From assembly GCA_012965515.1 (NCBI GenBank), contig DTSE01000115.1, forward strand, positions 1-38,635: 38,635 bases of DNA, given 5' to 3'. Made by a program: the position numbers and the translations under genes. The notes under the pieces were generated by a model that had not been told where the DNA came from, searched no databases, and was given only the letters and a program-made list of their open reading frames with translations. The stretch comes from Candidatus Melainabacteria bacterium. GTDB taxonomy: Bacteria; Cyanobacteriota; Vampirovibrionia; Obscuribacterales; Obscuribacteraceae. Within the stretch, counting starts at the first letter, position 1. Every line of letters begins with the position of its first letter. This document shows positions 31,213 through 38,635 of the stretch, piece after piece.

Positions 31213-32436
31213 ATGCTTACAAAAAATCGCGATAACGATGTCCTGTCGTTGCTTTTGACGGGGGCGCGGATTATCGACCTCAGCACGCTTAATGAGGGTT
31301 ACGCCTCTTCTGCCCGGCTCAGCACGCCCCTCCACAAAGTGCTGGTCATGCTCCGACATGTGAGCCAGTACACGATGGATAAGGCGCTGCTGGCGGAATC
31401 CATGGTTCGTGACAACCAGATTTCGACGGATATTGCCGTAAAAGCACTGCGGATAGCCTCGACCCAGCAGTTGTCCTTTGAAGATGCCCTGGCGTCTTTG
31501 GGTGAAGAGCACAAGAAAACCAATAACATGCCCAGTGCATCCAACGAAATTACCGACTTGCTGGTTGAAGCGGGGATTATCAACAACGAGCAGATTGGTC
31601 GCGCTCTCAATACTTCACTGGAAACCGGCATGCAAATGGGACGCATTCTGGTGTTCAACCGTGATGTGACAGCGAATGTTATGAAAGCTGCACTGACCTG
31701 CTGCATGTTGCTGCAGGACGAAAAGCTCGGTTATGCAACGGCTGTTGAGGCTGTTCAGTCCGTAAGAAGGACGAACAAGACTGTCGAAGAAACATTCTTC
31801 AGACTCAATCTCCACCACGAAGAGCCGGATCAGGGTCCGAAACTGTACGAGTTGTTTGCGATGGCTGGTTTTGTTTCAGACACTGACATGCTGGAGTGTC
31901 TCGAAATTCATGTCTTGCGCGGACGGCAGCTCGGGCACATTTTCATCGAACAAGGCTTTGTGACACACGATACTGTTGAGAACGCCATCATTTTGCAAGG
32001 CATGATCACCAGTGGTGCAATTAAGGCTTATCAGGCTGCCGAAGCCCTTAAGAGTGCAAACACCAAGGAAATTTCGATCTATCAGGCGCTGGGTGAGCTT
32101 GATCCACCTGCGGTGCCGCCAACACCCACGTTGACATTTGCACAGTTGCTTATTACCTCAGGAATTGTTCATCCGGAAATGATGGAAAGTTTGACGGGCG
32201 GTTTGGAACTCACCGCAAAGCAGCTTGCGAAGAAAGCATTGTCTGCTGGATATCTGACTGACAAATCTTGCGTGACGGCATTACGCTGTTACTCGCTTAA
32301 CAGCGAAGGTTTCATAGCCAACAAGCAGTGCGCTGAAATTCTCAGACAGTGTGCTACGAATGATTTGAATCTCGACGAACAACTCGCTAAGGGTGGGCAT
32401 TTCGTGCCGAATCGAATGCATTGGATTTGGCGCTGA
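31213..32436 (+). CDS. Second four-repeat MshEN-like helical protein (paralogue of 16997)
   Basis: 407 residues, co-linear with the 406-residue protein 14 kb away from MLTKNR to the shared C-terminus HFVPNRMxWIWR. Same four repeat units starting near 8, 109, 213 and 313, each with an LL..AG.I module and an A..AL helix. The best-conserved parts are the second repeat (ASNEITDLLVEAG) and the third (LFAMAGFVSD). No ATPase or pilus gene is close by. Both copies keep the leader hairpin, so the regulation is shared. A family expansion in this genome is likely. The function may be binding of a nucleotide or a partner of secretion/pilus machinery; neither is shown. Confidence 0.82.
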   Translation: MLTKNRDNDVLSLLLTGARIIDLSTLNEGYASSARLSTPLHKVLVMLRHVSQYTMDKALLAESMVRDNQISTDIAVKALRIASTQQLSFEDALASLGEEHKKTNNMPSASNEITDLLVEAGIINNEQIGRALNTSLETGMQMGRILVFNRDVTANVMKAALTCCMLLQDEKLGYATAVEAVQSVRRTNKTVEETFFRLNLHHEEPDQGPKLYELFAMAGFVSDTDMLECLEIHVLRGRQLGHIFIEQGFVTHDTVENAIILQGMITSGAIKAYQAAEALKSANTKEISIYQALGELDPPAVPPTPTLTFAQLLITSGIVHPEMMESLTGGLELTAKQLAKKALSAGYLTDKSCVTALRCYSLNSEGFIANKQCAEILRQCATNDLNLDEQLAKGGHFVPNRMHWIWR

Positions 32437-32474
32437 GCGTTTAGCTGAGCGTTTAAAAGTTTCGCCACGAACGA

Positions 32475-32502
32475 AGAGGAGACTGGAATACCAGTCTCCT
32501 CT
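32475..32502. terminator. Strong hairpin downstream of the repeat protein
   Basis: A perfect 12-bp stem (32475-32486 with 32491-32502, core GAGGAGACTGG / CCAGTCTCCTC) closed by the loop AATA, between two convergent genes. There is no T-run on either side, so it may be a Rho-aided or mRNA-stabilising bidirectional terminator. Confidence 0.65.
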
Positions 32503-32531
32503 CGGTCGCCGTTACAGCTTTGATTGTTTCC

Positions 32532-32744
32532 TTATTTGTCAGCGCCTTGGGCCGGTGCTGTTTTTTCTTTCTCTTGAGGGACAACCTCAATCTTCTTTGA
32601 CTCAGCAGGTTGCGGAACCGGTGCTGGGTGCAATTCGCCGATGGTCGGTGGTGCTACCGGTGCCTTAGGCGCATCGCTGCTCTGAGCCATAGCTGCAGAG
32701 CCAATGAATGCAGTTACTACTGCCAAAGAAAGAATAGTTTTCAT
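32532..32744 (-). CDS. Small secreted proline-rich protein
   Basis: 70 residues: a signal peptide (MKTILSLAVVTAFIGSAAMA-Q) and a mature part of about 50 residues rich in Pro, Ala, Lys and Glu with little expected structure. GGAG 10 bases before ATG 32744 and a clear promoter upstream (32777-32805) support a real gene. No motif recognised. Such small secreted peptides may be envelope-associated or a substrate for modification. It has its own promoter and terminator-like hairpin, so it is probably monocistronic. Confidence 0.65.
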   Translation of the reverse strand: MKTILSLAVVTAFIGSAAMAQSSDAPKAPVAPPTIGELHPAPVPQPAESKKIEVVPQEKEKTAPAQGADK

Positions 32745-32776
32745 AGCGGTTTGTCTCCGTTCGTTGGAATGTGCGC

Positions 32777-32805
32777 ATTGTGCCGCGCCATTTTTCGACG
32801 GTCAA
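32777..32805 (-). promoter_or_regulatory. Promoter of the small secreted protein
   Basis: TTGACC (32805-32800) and CACAAT (32782-32777), on the minus strand, are separated by 17 bases. Expected start of transcription is near 32770, giving a leader of about 26 bases. Confidence 0.5.
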
Positions 32806-33102
32806 CTTTGCGAACGTAAACGCGAGACGAATTGAATTTCATCTGGGAACATTTCTGAATTTCGTGTCGTCCTTTTGCGGCCGAAAATTCCAATTATCGA
32901 GAGATAAGCTCTGGAATCACAGAAATAGTAAGTCTATAGACGCTCTTTGTAAGCTGATAAGCGTAAGGTCGTAGCTGGGAGATCTAGGCGATATATCATT
33001 GTGTTTTTCTAAAGTTCCACGTGATAACATCAAGTGAGTGATTGACACTTATTTAGTACGCGCTGACTGTACCTTAGGTGAGTTAACTCTTGAGCGCGGA
33101 AA
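32806..33102. other. Intergenic stretch without a gene
   Basis: With the promoter above, 32745-33102 is about 360 bases without a credible gene. It is AT-rich and holds the small palindrome GTCTATAGAC (32932-32941). It is the 3' flank of the ABC operon; I see no T-rich terminator. Confidence 0.4.
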
Positions 33103-34113
33103 CTAATAAATGCTGCGGAGATCGGATTCCTCCTTTTCGTCCTCTACCTTTTCGCCGAGCTGCCGTAACTGTGCTCGCGCATACTTTGAGTCATGCATAT
33201 AATAGGCCTTACTCGCCTCCGCAGAAAGTTTTAGAGCTTTAATCGCCTCATCGCGTTTTCCTTGCAAAAGCAAATTTTCGCCAATAACGTATTGCGATAA
33301 GGCCTTTTTGTACGAATGAGGATCGAGCGTTGCCTTCTTCTCCAGCTCCTCGGCTGTTATCTTTCCGAGCAAATAATCAATGCATGGTTTGGGCCAGTCT
33401 TCCTTACCCCGTATAAACTCTGGTATTCGGCGCTCTTTCCATTCTCTTTCCAGCACTTGCTTTGCCTTCGCTTCGTTATTCTGATGTCTGAGCGCGATCG
33501 ACCAGTAGATTTCATCACAGATGCCCGAGTAAGGAGAGTAAGCGTGCTCCTTAAATGCAAGCTCATATGCCTCACAGGCAAGAGCCCAATCTAAGTTTTC
33601 CAACGCAGCGCCAGCGGCTTTTGGAGCCCTTGCGATCAAAGCATCATTAAGAAACGCGTGAAACATCCTATCTGATTGCCAGGATACTTGATGAATGGAC
33701 TTGCCGTTTGGCAGAGTGATGTAAATCGATGGATATTGGTAAACACCCAGCGTGTTGGCCAGTGATTTTGCAGGTTCGGAATTGCTTGTGTTGATCGCTA
33801 CCTTCACTGGAATGAATTCGTCTTTTACTAAACGCGCAACTTCGCGGTTCTGAAACAGCATGCTCTCAAATACTTCTGCCGTAACTTTTTGCAGCGGACT
33901 GTAGTCTTCATAGAAGAAATACAAAGTCGGCTTAGATAGCAGGTCTCGGCGCGAGCGGTCGATCGGCTTTGGTTGCTGCCACGTGATTGCTTTGGCTGGT
34001 GCCTTTTGAAAATATGTGCCATAAAAAACGGCAGAAGCTCGCATTATGAACAACGCGATACACAGCCCAAGCAAGGTCTTTGGGATAAGGTTCGTTCGCC
34101 CGGGTTCAATCAT
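33103..34113 (-). CDS. Membrane-anchored thioredoxin-fold protein lacking the redox cysteines, with TPR-like tail
   Basis: 336 residues. A membrane segment (about 12-32) anchors a thioredoxin-like domain (about 50-155). The usual W-C-x-x-C is replaced by EDYSPLQK: Ser72 and Gln75 stand where the cysteines should be, while the cis-Pro is kept in YPSIYI (P128). It therefore cannot do dithiol exchange. Residues 165-330 are helical and TPR-like (ALENLDWALACEAYELAFKE, IKALKLSAEASKAYY). It overlaps the permease gene by 8 bases, so it is the third gene of the ABC operon. A binding or chaperone role for the transported substrate is likely, as inference. Confidence 0.82.
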   Translation of the reverse strand: MIEPGRTNLIPKTLLGLCIALFIMRASAVFYGTYFQKAPAKAITWQQPKPIDRSRRDLLSKPTLYFFYEDYSPLQKVTAEVFESMLFQNREVARLVKDEFIPVKVAINTSNSEPAKSLANTLGVYQYPSIYITLPNGKSIHQVSWQSDRMFHAFLNDALIARAPKAAGAALENLDWALACEAYELAFKEHAYSPYSGICDEIYWSIALRHQNNEAKAKQVLEREWKERRIPEFIRGKEDWPKPCIDYLLGKITAEELEKKATLDPHSYKKALSQYVIGENLLLQGKRDEAIKALKLSAEASKAYYMHDSKYARAQLRQLGEKVEDEKEESDLRSIY

Positions 34114-34894
34114 TGGCGTAGAAAAACTCCCGATAAGACATTACCAGCGTCGCTAGAGTCAGATAAAGAACAACGTTGGACATATAAATAAGCACATTCG
34201 CTACAGGCAAGTTTGATGAGTTGACCACATGGTAAGAATCAAAGCCTACACAGAAAATACTGAAGAGCAACTGGGCAATCGCAGTCATGTTTTTCGAAAC
34301 TTGCTCAATCGAAAGCGAATCAAGATAAGAAGCAGTGCCAACTGTGAAACTCAAAAGAAATATGATGTACGCGTAAAGCAGCACCACGATCGCTGCATAC
34401 CTCTGCGGCATCGAGCTGATGAACACAACGAGTGCTGTGAATCCGAGCGTATTGAGTATCCCGTCGATGATTGCATACCCATCCAAAACGTTTCCAGGTT
34501 GCACGCTAAAGAATGCGCCTACAATACAAGAAATTCCGTAGGAAAGAGCTACCTGGAGCGTCATGACCAAGAGGACAAAGGTGCTACCCGTTAACCACTT
34601 TGTGACTACATATGACCAACGTTCAATCGGTCGAGAGAAAATAAGGGAAAGGTACTCGCCGTCTTTGCGGCGCTGTGAGTTTGCTACCTGCGGGCTTATC
34701 ACCAAATACGACACCATTATGGGAATTAGTGGACCGAATAGGAAAGAGCGGGCAGCCTCTTTAGTCAGAGGCGTATCGACGGTTTGCAGCATCCCGCAAG
34801 TTATTGAGCAGAACAGAAGCAATATCGTGCCCACAGCCAGATTCACCCAGTGAAAATAACGTTTCATTGTGAATAGAAAAATGGCTTTATTCAT
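34106..34894 (-). CDS. ABC-2 type transporter permease
   Basis: 262 residues with about six membrane segments. After the first segment comes SRPIERWSYVVTKWLTG, a typical ABC-2 permease cytoplasmic signature. The open frame continues to 35065 inside the ATPase gene, but ATG 34894 is chosen: it begins one base after the ATPase stop (TAG 34898-34896). It forms the channel half of an exporter with the ATPase just upstream, and the thioredoxin-like gene overlaps its end. The substrate is unknown; such two-component ABC-2 systems export polymers, lipids, peptides or drugs. Confidence 0.85.
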   Translation of the reverse strand: MNKAIFLFTMKRYFHWVNLAVGTILLLFCSITCGMLQTVDTPLTKEAARSFLFGPLIPIMVSYLVISPQVANSQRRKDGEYLSLIFSRPIERWSYVVTKWLTGSTFVLLVMTLQVALSYGISCIVGAFFSVQPGNVLDGYAIIDGILNTLGFTALVVFISSMPQRYAAIVVLLYAYIIFLLSFTVGTASYLDSLSIEQVSKNMTAIAQLLFSIFCVGFDSYHVVNSSNLPVANVLIYMSNVVLYLTLATLVMSYREFFYAND

Positions 34895-34895
34895 C

Positions 34896-35999
34896 CTAAT
34901 TTGCACCTGAGTTTGAGTCGGGTGTCTGACCTGGTGGCAAATCTTGAGTCGACCCTGGAGTCGACCCAGTCGGACTATTTTTGGAATCGTCTGAACGTCT
35001 TTCGTCGCTGACTTCAACTTTGAAAAGCTCAGAAAGTCCGCGACGATCGAAAAAGATTTCTTCAATGCTGATTTGGTTTTTCACCAATGTCTCAATTACT
35101 TTCGAAGCGTCCTGCCGATCGTTCAGCATTATTTTTGCGTGCTCGTCATTCAAGTCTGCAAGCGTCCCGCCACATTCGTTGAGTGCGGCATTGAGAATCG
35201 CTGCTTCGGGTGCGACACCACCCGCCCAGCAAGCAATCATCATTTTGCTGGCAACATTGCTAATGCTTTCTTGCGTCATGATTTTGCCTTTTCGAATGAA
35301 AGCAAATCTCGTGCAAGCGCGCTCAATTTCATCGAGATGGTGGGAGTTGACTATCACGGTAACGCCCTGCTTTCGAAACTGCGTAAGCAAAGTACGCACC
35401 ATCTCCATGCCGGGTGGGTCCATCCCGGATGTCGGTTCATCGAGAAAGCAGATTTTGGGCTTGCCCACCATCACTTGCGCAAGCCCGAGTCTCTGAAGCA
35501 TTCCACGCGAATACTTTGAGATCTGTCTTTTTGAGACTGTCTCCAGTTCCACCGCTTCTAGAGCTTGTTTTATGTCTTCTGCTGCAGTCTCATCAGCAGA
35601 CCTGCCTGCTAGCATTTGATGAAACTGCAAAAACTCTTTCGCATTCATCCATGATTCAAAGCTCGGTCTTTCCGGCAGAAAACCTGTGACCCTTCGGACA
35701 TCAATATGATCCGCCGGTTTACCAAAGATCTTGACGCGCCCTTTATTGACTCGCAGAAGCGCGAGCATACAGCCCATCAAAGTTGTTTTACCTGCACCGT
35801 TTGGACCGATGAGTGCGAAGATGTCGCCTTCGTCTACTTGCAGGTTGACTCCATCGAGCGCTTTGATTCGTCCGAAACTATAGGATTTGACCAGTCCTTC
35901 TACGAGAACTGCTGGAACTTTCTTTTGCTCGGTCGCAGCTGCGGCAGCCTCGGTGGTCACGGAATAGCCCCGTAAAGCAGAACCCATTGCCGAGACCAT
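34896..35999 (-). CDS. ABC transporter ATP-binding protein
   Basis: 367 residues. Walker A GPNGAGKTT (about 69-77), ABC signature YSRGM (about 163-167) and Walker B ICFLDEP with the catalytic Glu (about 183-189), plus switch His in SHHLDE. The N-terminal 28 residues are Ala/Glu-rich and probably not part of the fold; starts at ATG 35999 or ATG 35987 are both possible. The C-terminal region (260-367) is an extension ending in a Ser/Pro/Gly/Thr-rich tail (SPTGSTPGSTQDLPPGQTPDS). It powers the permease encoded just downstream in the same operon. No ribosome site stands out upstream. Confidence 0.92.
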   Translation of the reverse strand: MVSAMGSALRGYSVTTEAAAAATEQKKVPAVLVEGLVKSYSFGRIKALDGVNLQVDEGDIFALIGPNGAGKTTLMGCMLALLRVNKGRVKIFGKPADHIDVRRVTGFLPERPSFESWMNAKEFLQFHQMLAGRSADETAAEDIKQALEAVELETVSKRQISKYSRGMLQRLGLAQVMVGKPKICFLDEPTSGMDPPGMEMVRTLLTQFRKQGVTVIVNSHHLDEIERACTRFAFIRKGKIMTQESISNVASKMMIACWAGGVAPEAAILNAALNECGGTLADLNDEHAKIMLNDRQDASKVIETLVKNQISIEEIFFDRRGLSELFKVEVSDERRSDDSKNSPTGSTPGSTQDLPPGQTPDSNSGAN

Positions 36000-36020
36000 T
36001 GTAGTCTAATTCGACATCCG

Positions 36021-36092
36021 CGTGGGGCTATGTCGACAGCAACGCGTGGGGCTATGTCGACAGCAACGCGTGGGGGCGCGTTGCACGCGCCC
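36021..36092. repeat. Two perfect 24-bp tandem repeats followed by a GGGCGCG hairpin
   Basis: The unit at 36021-36044 (CGTGGGGCTATGTCGACAGC plus AACG) is repeated exactly at 36045-36068 and then begins a third time at 36069. There it turns into a hairpin: GGGCGCG (36074-36080), TTGCA, CGCGCCC (36086-36092). The hairpin arms resemble those at 27815 and 37024-37203. Confidence 0.85.
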
Positions 36093-36137
36093 ACCGACTT
36101 TCGCCGGAAGTCACTTCGAATAGGTTTGGATTTGGTT

Positions 36138-36833
36138 TTACTCGGATTCCGATTCTGATTTTGATTCAGTTTCAGTTTCCGATTCCGATTCAGTTTCCGA
36201 TTCCGATTCTGACGCCGATTCCGGCTCCGGCTCTATTTTCGTTTCCGTATTTACCTGTGATTCCGAAACCTCGTTTTCTTTTTCCAAGGCAAATTTCGCA
36301 AAGTCGCCAGGTTTTAGGTCTTGCAGAAACTCTTTGAACTTCTGGTTCTCCTCCTTCTCAACTTTCGCTTGAAGTTCTGATTCGACTGCATCGAAAATGT
36401 CGGACGATACGAACAACGGTGCGTCCGCAAGGCTAGACAATACAATGGCATCTGAAGGACGAGCTTCGATGCTTAGCGGTTGACCGCCAGATTCGTTTGG
36501 ACCACCGTCAAGATTGATCCATGCTTCGAACTTTCCTTCATTGTTCGCTTCAATGGAGACGTCTTTTACACGAACGTCTAACGCCTTCAGCGAGGACAAC
36601 ATGAGTTCGTATGTGGTTGGACGTGGTGACTGGGTCTTGCTGGCAGCCATGCTCAGCGCGTTCGCCTCTGCGTAACCTATCCAGATCGGCATAATCAGCT
36701 TGCCAGTGGGATCATGCAAGATAACCAAAGGCATGCCGCTCTTTTTGTCTACGCCAATCGCTCCAATTCGCATTTGTTTTCTTGTCATTGTTGTTCTGGT
36801 AACGCTTTCCAGACGCGAAATTACAGCGCCCAT
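36138..36833 (-). CDS. Bifunctional nuclease family (BFN/DUF151) protein with Ser/Glu tail
   Basis: 231 residues. Residues about 20-165 match the BFN/DUF151 domain: VDKKSGMPLVILHD, LIMPIWIGYAEANAL, TYELMLSSLKALDV and PLSIEARPSDAIVL, with the IEARPSDA motif typical of the family. Some members have nuclease activity, others act as regulators. The C-terminal 45 residues are an acidic repeat of Ser, Glu and Thr (ESESETESES-type) encoded by GATTCC hexanucleotide repeats. Start ATG 36833 overlaps a perfect palindrome (CGCCCATTTGGGCG, 36827-36840); ATG 36788 or ATG 36773 may be the true start. It is cytoplasmic. Confidence 0.85.
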   Translation of the reverse strand: MGAVISRLESVTRTTMTRKQMRIGAIGVDKKSGMPLVILHDPTGKLIMPIWIGYAEANALSMAASKTQSPRPTTYELMLSSLKALDVRVKDVSIEANNEGKFEAWINLDGGPNESGGQPLSIEARPSDAIVLSSLADAPLFVSSDIFDAVESELQAKVEKEENQKFKEFLQDLKPGDFAKFALEKENEVSESQVNTETKIEPEPESASESESETESESETETESKSESESE

Positions 36834-36866
36834 TTGGGCGGAGCACGCCGCTTCCTAACACGGCCT

Positions 36867-37034
36867 CTATCTGAATCCTAACAGTTTTTCGTCGATGTCG
36901 CCCGAGTCAACAATTTCTTCATAATCGCTGTGCTTGAGCTGTTTTTCTCGATGTTTCTTGTGACGCTGGTCGGGAGAGATTGTTTCATTAACTCCCTGCG
37001 AACGCTGGCAGGTCGCTGGTACCGGGCGATGCAT
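36867..37034 (-). CDS. Possible small basic/acidic protein beside repeats
   Basis: 55 residues, beginning at ATG 37034 inside the first repeat hairpin. The last 36 residues are highly charged (DQRHKKHREKQLKHSDYEEI) and look like real coding sequence, while the first 15 or so are repeat-derived. It may be a remnant of a longer gene or a small gene whose start was altered by repeat insertion. Weak support. Confidence 0.25.
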   Translation of the reverse strand: MHRPVPATCQRSQGVNETISPDQRHKKHREKQLKHSDYEEIVDSGDIDEKLLGFR

Positions 37035-37208
37035 GGCATCGCCCCCACGCTTCGCTGCTGCGATGTTGAGAGCCCGGAGGGCGCATGCAATGCGCCCCCA
37101 CGCTTCGCTGCTGCGATGTCGATAGCCCGGAGGGCGCATGCAATGCGCCCCTACGCTTTGCTGCTAAGGTGTTGAGAGCCCGTAGGGCGCATGCAATGCG
37201 CCCCTACG
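37024..37208. repeat. Four tandem hairpin repeats (about 53-bp period)
   Basis: Hairpin arms: GGGCGATGC/GCATCGCCC at 37024-37044; GGGCGCAT-GCA-ATGCGCCC at 37079-37097, 37132-37150 and 37185-37203. Spacing is 55, 53 and 53. Between the arms are variants of CACGCTTCGCTGCTGCGATG. The last hairpin has CGTAGGG and CCCCTACG flanks. The array lies 3' of the TPR/caspase-like gene; with 36834-36866 it makes a 382-base gap holding only the weak small frame. Confidence 0.9.
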
Positions 37209-37215
37209 CGGGGGC

Positions 37216-38635
37216 TTATTGCGACTTTAGCTTGCTTAAGCGCTCTTTTGCTTGTGCGGCGCGTGGGTCGGAGGCGTCACATAACTTGAGGAATGTCTCC
37301 AGCTCCACAATCGCTTCTTCACGTTCGCCGCTCTTTTCTAAAGAGTTGCTGAGTAAGAAGTGTGTGCTGGGATCGTTCGGTGCTAGTTTCACCGCTTCTT
37401 TGTATGAATTTACTGCGGGCACCACGTAGCCCTGCACCATCAGCGCGGAACCCAAGGTTGTTCGTGCGGAAGGTGACTTCGGGTCCAATCGCACCGCTTC
37501 TTTCGCTTGTGCAGCCGATTGGTCTACTTCTCCGCTCTTCATTAGCCCGTATGCTAGGCGCTCGCGCAGATCGGCGCGCGCTGGGTACAAGTCGACTGCC
37601 TCTTCCAAGAAACGAACCGATTCTTTCATTTGTCCGGAAGACATCGCCTTTCTCGAAAGCGCCATCAACACGGTCGTGTCTTTCGGATTGATGGTGTAAG
37701 CCTGGTTCAACTCGCGCAAGCTGTTTTCAGAATCACCCAACTTATCCAAGATGCGTGCATAGTTTAGGTGATAGAGCGCATCGTGCGGATTGGCTGCGAT
37801 AGCGCGTTTTTGCAAGTCGGCAGCACCTTTCCAGTCGCCTTTAAGCGCAAGTGCTGTGCCGTAGTCTGCCAGTGCATCTGCATATTTTGGATCGGCTACG
37901 ATTGCCAACTTGTATTGCTGCAGTGCCTCATCTACTTTTCCTTCTGCCATTGCCTTGCTGGCTTTCAGATATGCTCCTTCTGCCGAAAGGAATGAACTTA
38001 CCGAAGCCGGTAAGTTTGCCACGCGCTCCGCGGGTGGTGCGCCTACAACTAGTTCGCTGCCTGTCCATGCGGATTTCATTAGTGGAACTTGTTTCTTTCT
38101 CGCGTCTGCGGCACCAGTTTCTTTGGCAGTCTTATCTCTTGCAATGGCGAACGCTTTGTTCAACCCAATCAGTCCATCTTCTTGTCTCAGCGCCGCGATA
38201 AGATTGCGTGAGAATGCGCTGCTGTGTGTAATTTCATTTGCTTGACTTGAGGATAAGATGATGAAGCCGTTGCCCAACACAACCTTTTCCATGTCTACGT
38301 TGAACTGCTTCTTAACCGGTTCCAGCGATTTCGCGCCTTCCGTCAGATTCGCTGCGCCGCTATAGCCAGCTTGAAGCACGAGCAGGATGCGATCGGAGTG
38401 AACGTTCTGCTTCAGCGAGCTCATCAACGATTGCATAGATATGCAAGTTCCGTAGATATTGTCGAGCGCACAGTCGTAGGAGCACAAGTATGTGTTGCCA
38501 TCGGTTGTTGGGAAACTGCTGGTGGCAATGTAGACAACAACGAGATCATCTTTGCCGGCGGCGTTGCCGAGGAAGCTTGGACCCAACGCAGTTGTAATGT
38601 TTTGCTTTTGCGCATCGGAGTCGAGCAGCAATTTT
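37216..38635 (-). CDS. Caspase-like (inactive) domain fused to TPR repeats, 5' partial
   Basis: At least 472 residues, the start lying beyond the right end of the window. The first 190 residues resemble a C14 caspase/metacaspase-type domain: VVVYIATSSFPTTDGNTYL corresponds to YFSGHG...DG-YL, then DNIYGTCISMQSLM and LLVLQAGYSG, corresponding to LLVLDACYSG. The catalytic His is replaced by Ser (38518-38520) and the Cys by Gly (38365-38367), so it is a predicted pseudo-protease. From about residue 215 on there are about seven TPR units (DPKYADALADYGTALALKG and following), ending in KERLSKLKSQ. It likely binds partners as a scaffold. Similar caspase-TPR proteins are frequent in large environmental genomes. 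Confidence 0.85.
   Translation of the reverse strand, partial: KLLLDSDAQKQNITTALGPSFLGNAAGKDDLVVVYIATSSFPTTDGNTYLCSYDCALDNIYGTCISMQSLMSSLKQNVHSDRILLVLQAGYSGAANLTEGAKSLEPVKKQFNVDMEKVVLGNGFIILSSSQANEITHSSAFSRNLIAALRQEDGLIGLNKAFAIARDKTAKETGAADARKKQVPLMKSAWTGSELVVGAPPAERVANLPASVSSFLSAEGAYLKASKAMAEGKVDEALQQYKLAIVADPKYADALADYGTALALKGDWKGAADLQKRAIAANPHDALYHLNYARILDKLGDSENSLRELNQAYTINPKDTTVLMALSRKAMSSGQMKESVRFLEEAVDLYPARADLRERLAYGLMKSGEVDQSAAQAKEAVRLDPKSPSARTTLGSALMVQGYVVPAVNSYKEAVKLAPNDPSTHFLLSNSLEKSGEREEAIVELETFLKLCDASDPRAAQAKERLSKLKSQ

Noticed and set aside
34895..35065. N-terminal extension of the ABC permease
   Set aside because: It would lie inside the ATPase gene in another frame; ATG 34894 next to the ATPase stop gives a normal permease N-terminus.
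34981..35496. 171-codon frame antisense to the ABC ATPase
   Set aside because: Shadow of a certain gene; composition is Ser/Leu-rich as expected for antisense reading.
37024..37208. CRISPR or coding repeats
   Set aside because: Inter-hairpin sequence is itself repeated, so there are no unique spacers; frames through it are low in plausibility.

Overview
The window is a gene-dense bacterial chromosome segment of roughly 50% G+C with about 30 supportable protein genes. I saw no rRNA, tRNA, insertion sequence or CRISPR array. The content is a bacillithiol biosynthesis cluster, secreted PIG-L/DUF2911 proteins, a GH63/GH13 pair, TPR and caspase-fold proteins, and repeat proteins resembling the N-terminal domain of type II secretion/type IV pilus ATPases. 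Together with abundant intergenic palindromes, this suggests a large-genome environmental bacterium, perhaps a non-photosynthetic cyanobacterial relative of the Obscuribacterales type. That placement is inference; no phylogenetic marker gene is present.

Layout. 0.2-2.2 kb: an unknown protein and a LIM-LIM-DA1-like zinc peptidase, an architecture best known from plants. 2.2-6.6 kb (minus): a GH63-type glucosidase followed by a GH13 alpha-amylase-family enzyme. 6.9-15.4 kb (plus): a compact, mostly overlapping run of DUF2911 protein, secreted PIG-L hydrolase, sodium:solute symporter, a half-length BshC-like protein, BshB1, BshA and a Nudix hydrolase. 15.5-16.5 kb (minus): a secreted DUF1460 amidase-like protein. 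17.0-18.2 kb and 31.2-32.4 kb: two paralogous four-repeat proteins that share a hairpin directly before the start codon.

18.2-26.9 kb: a proteolysis and wall-hydrolysis block. It has a minus-strand operon of two secreted proteins, a Nal1-like serine protease and a membrane coiled-coil protein. Next comes a free-standing subtilase-propeptide-like gene divergent from a cytosolic-type subtilase with a very basic tail, then a lysozyme/M15-peptidase fusion and a winged-helix-like small protein. 26.9-31.0 kb: two small unknown genes, a DUF900 lipoprotein hydrolase, a PF00756-type esterase and a voltage-gated K+ channel with a C-terminal zinc ribbon.

32.5-36.0 kb (minus): a small secreted proline-rich protein and an ABC exporter operon whose third gene is a thioredoxin fold without its cysteines. 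36.0-38.6 kb: a bifunctional-nuclease family protein with a Ser/Glu tail, arrays of GGGCG hairpin repeats, and a partial TPR protein whose caspase-like domain has lost both catalytic residues.

How they fit together. The 6.9-15.4 kb run looks like one transcription unit for making bacillithiol and perhaps recovering a related thiol or amino sugar through the secreted PIG-L enzyme and symporter. The 18-27 kb block combines proteases, a probable protease inhibitor and a peptidoglycan hydrolase, and is the best candidate for an undescribed system.
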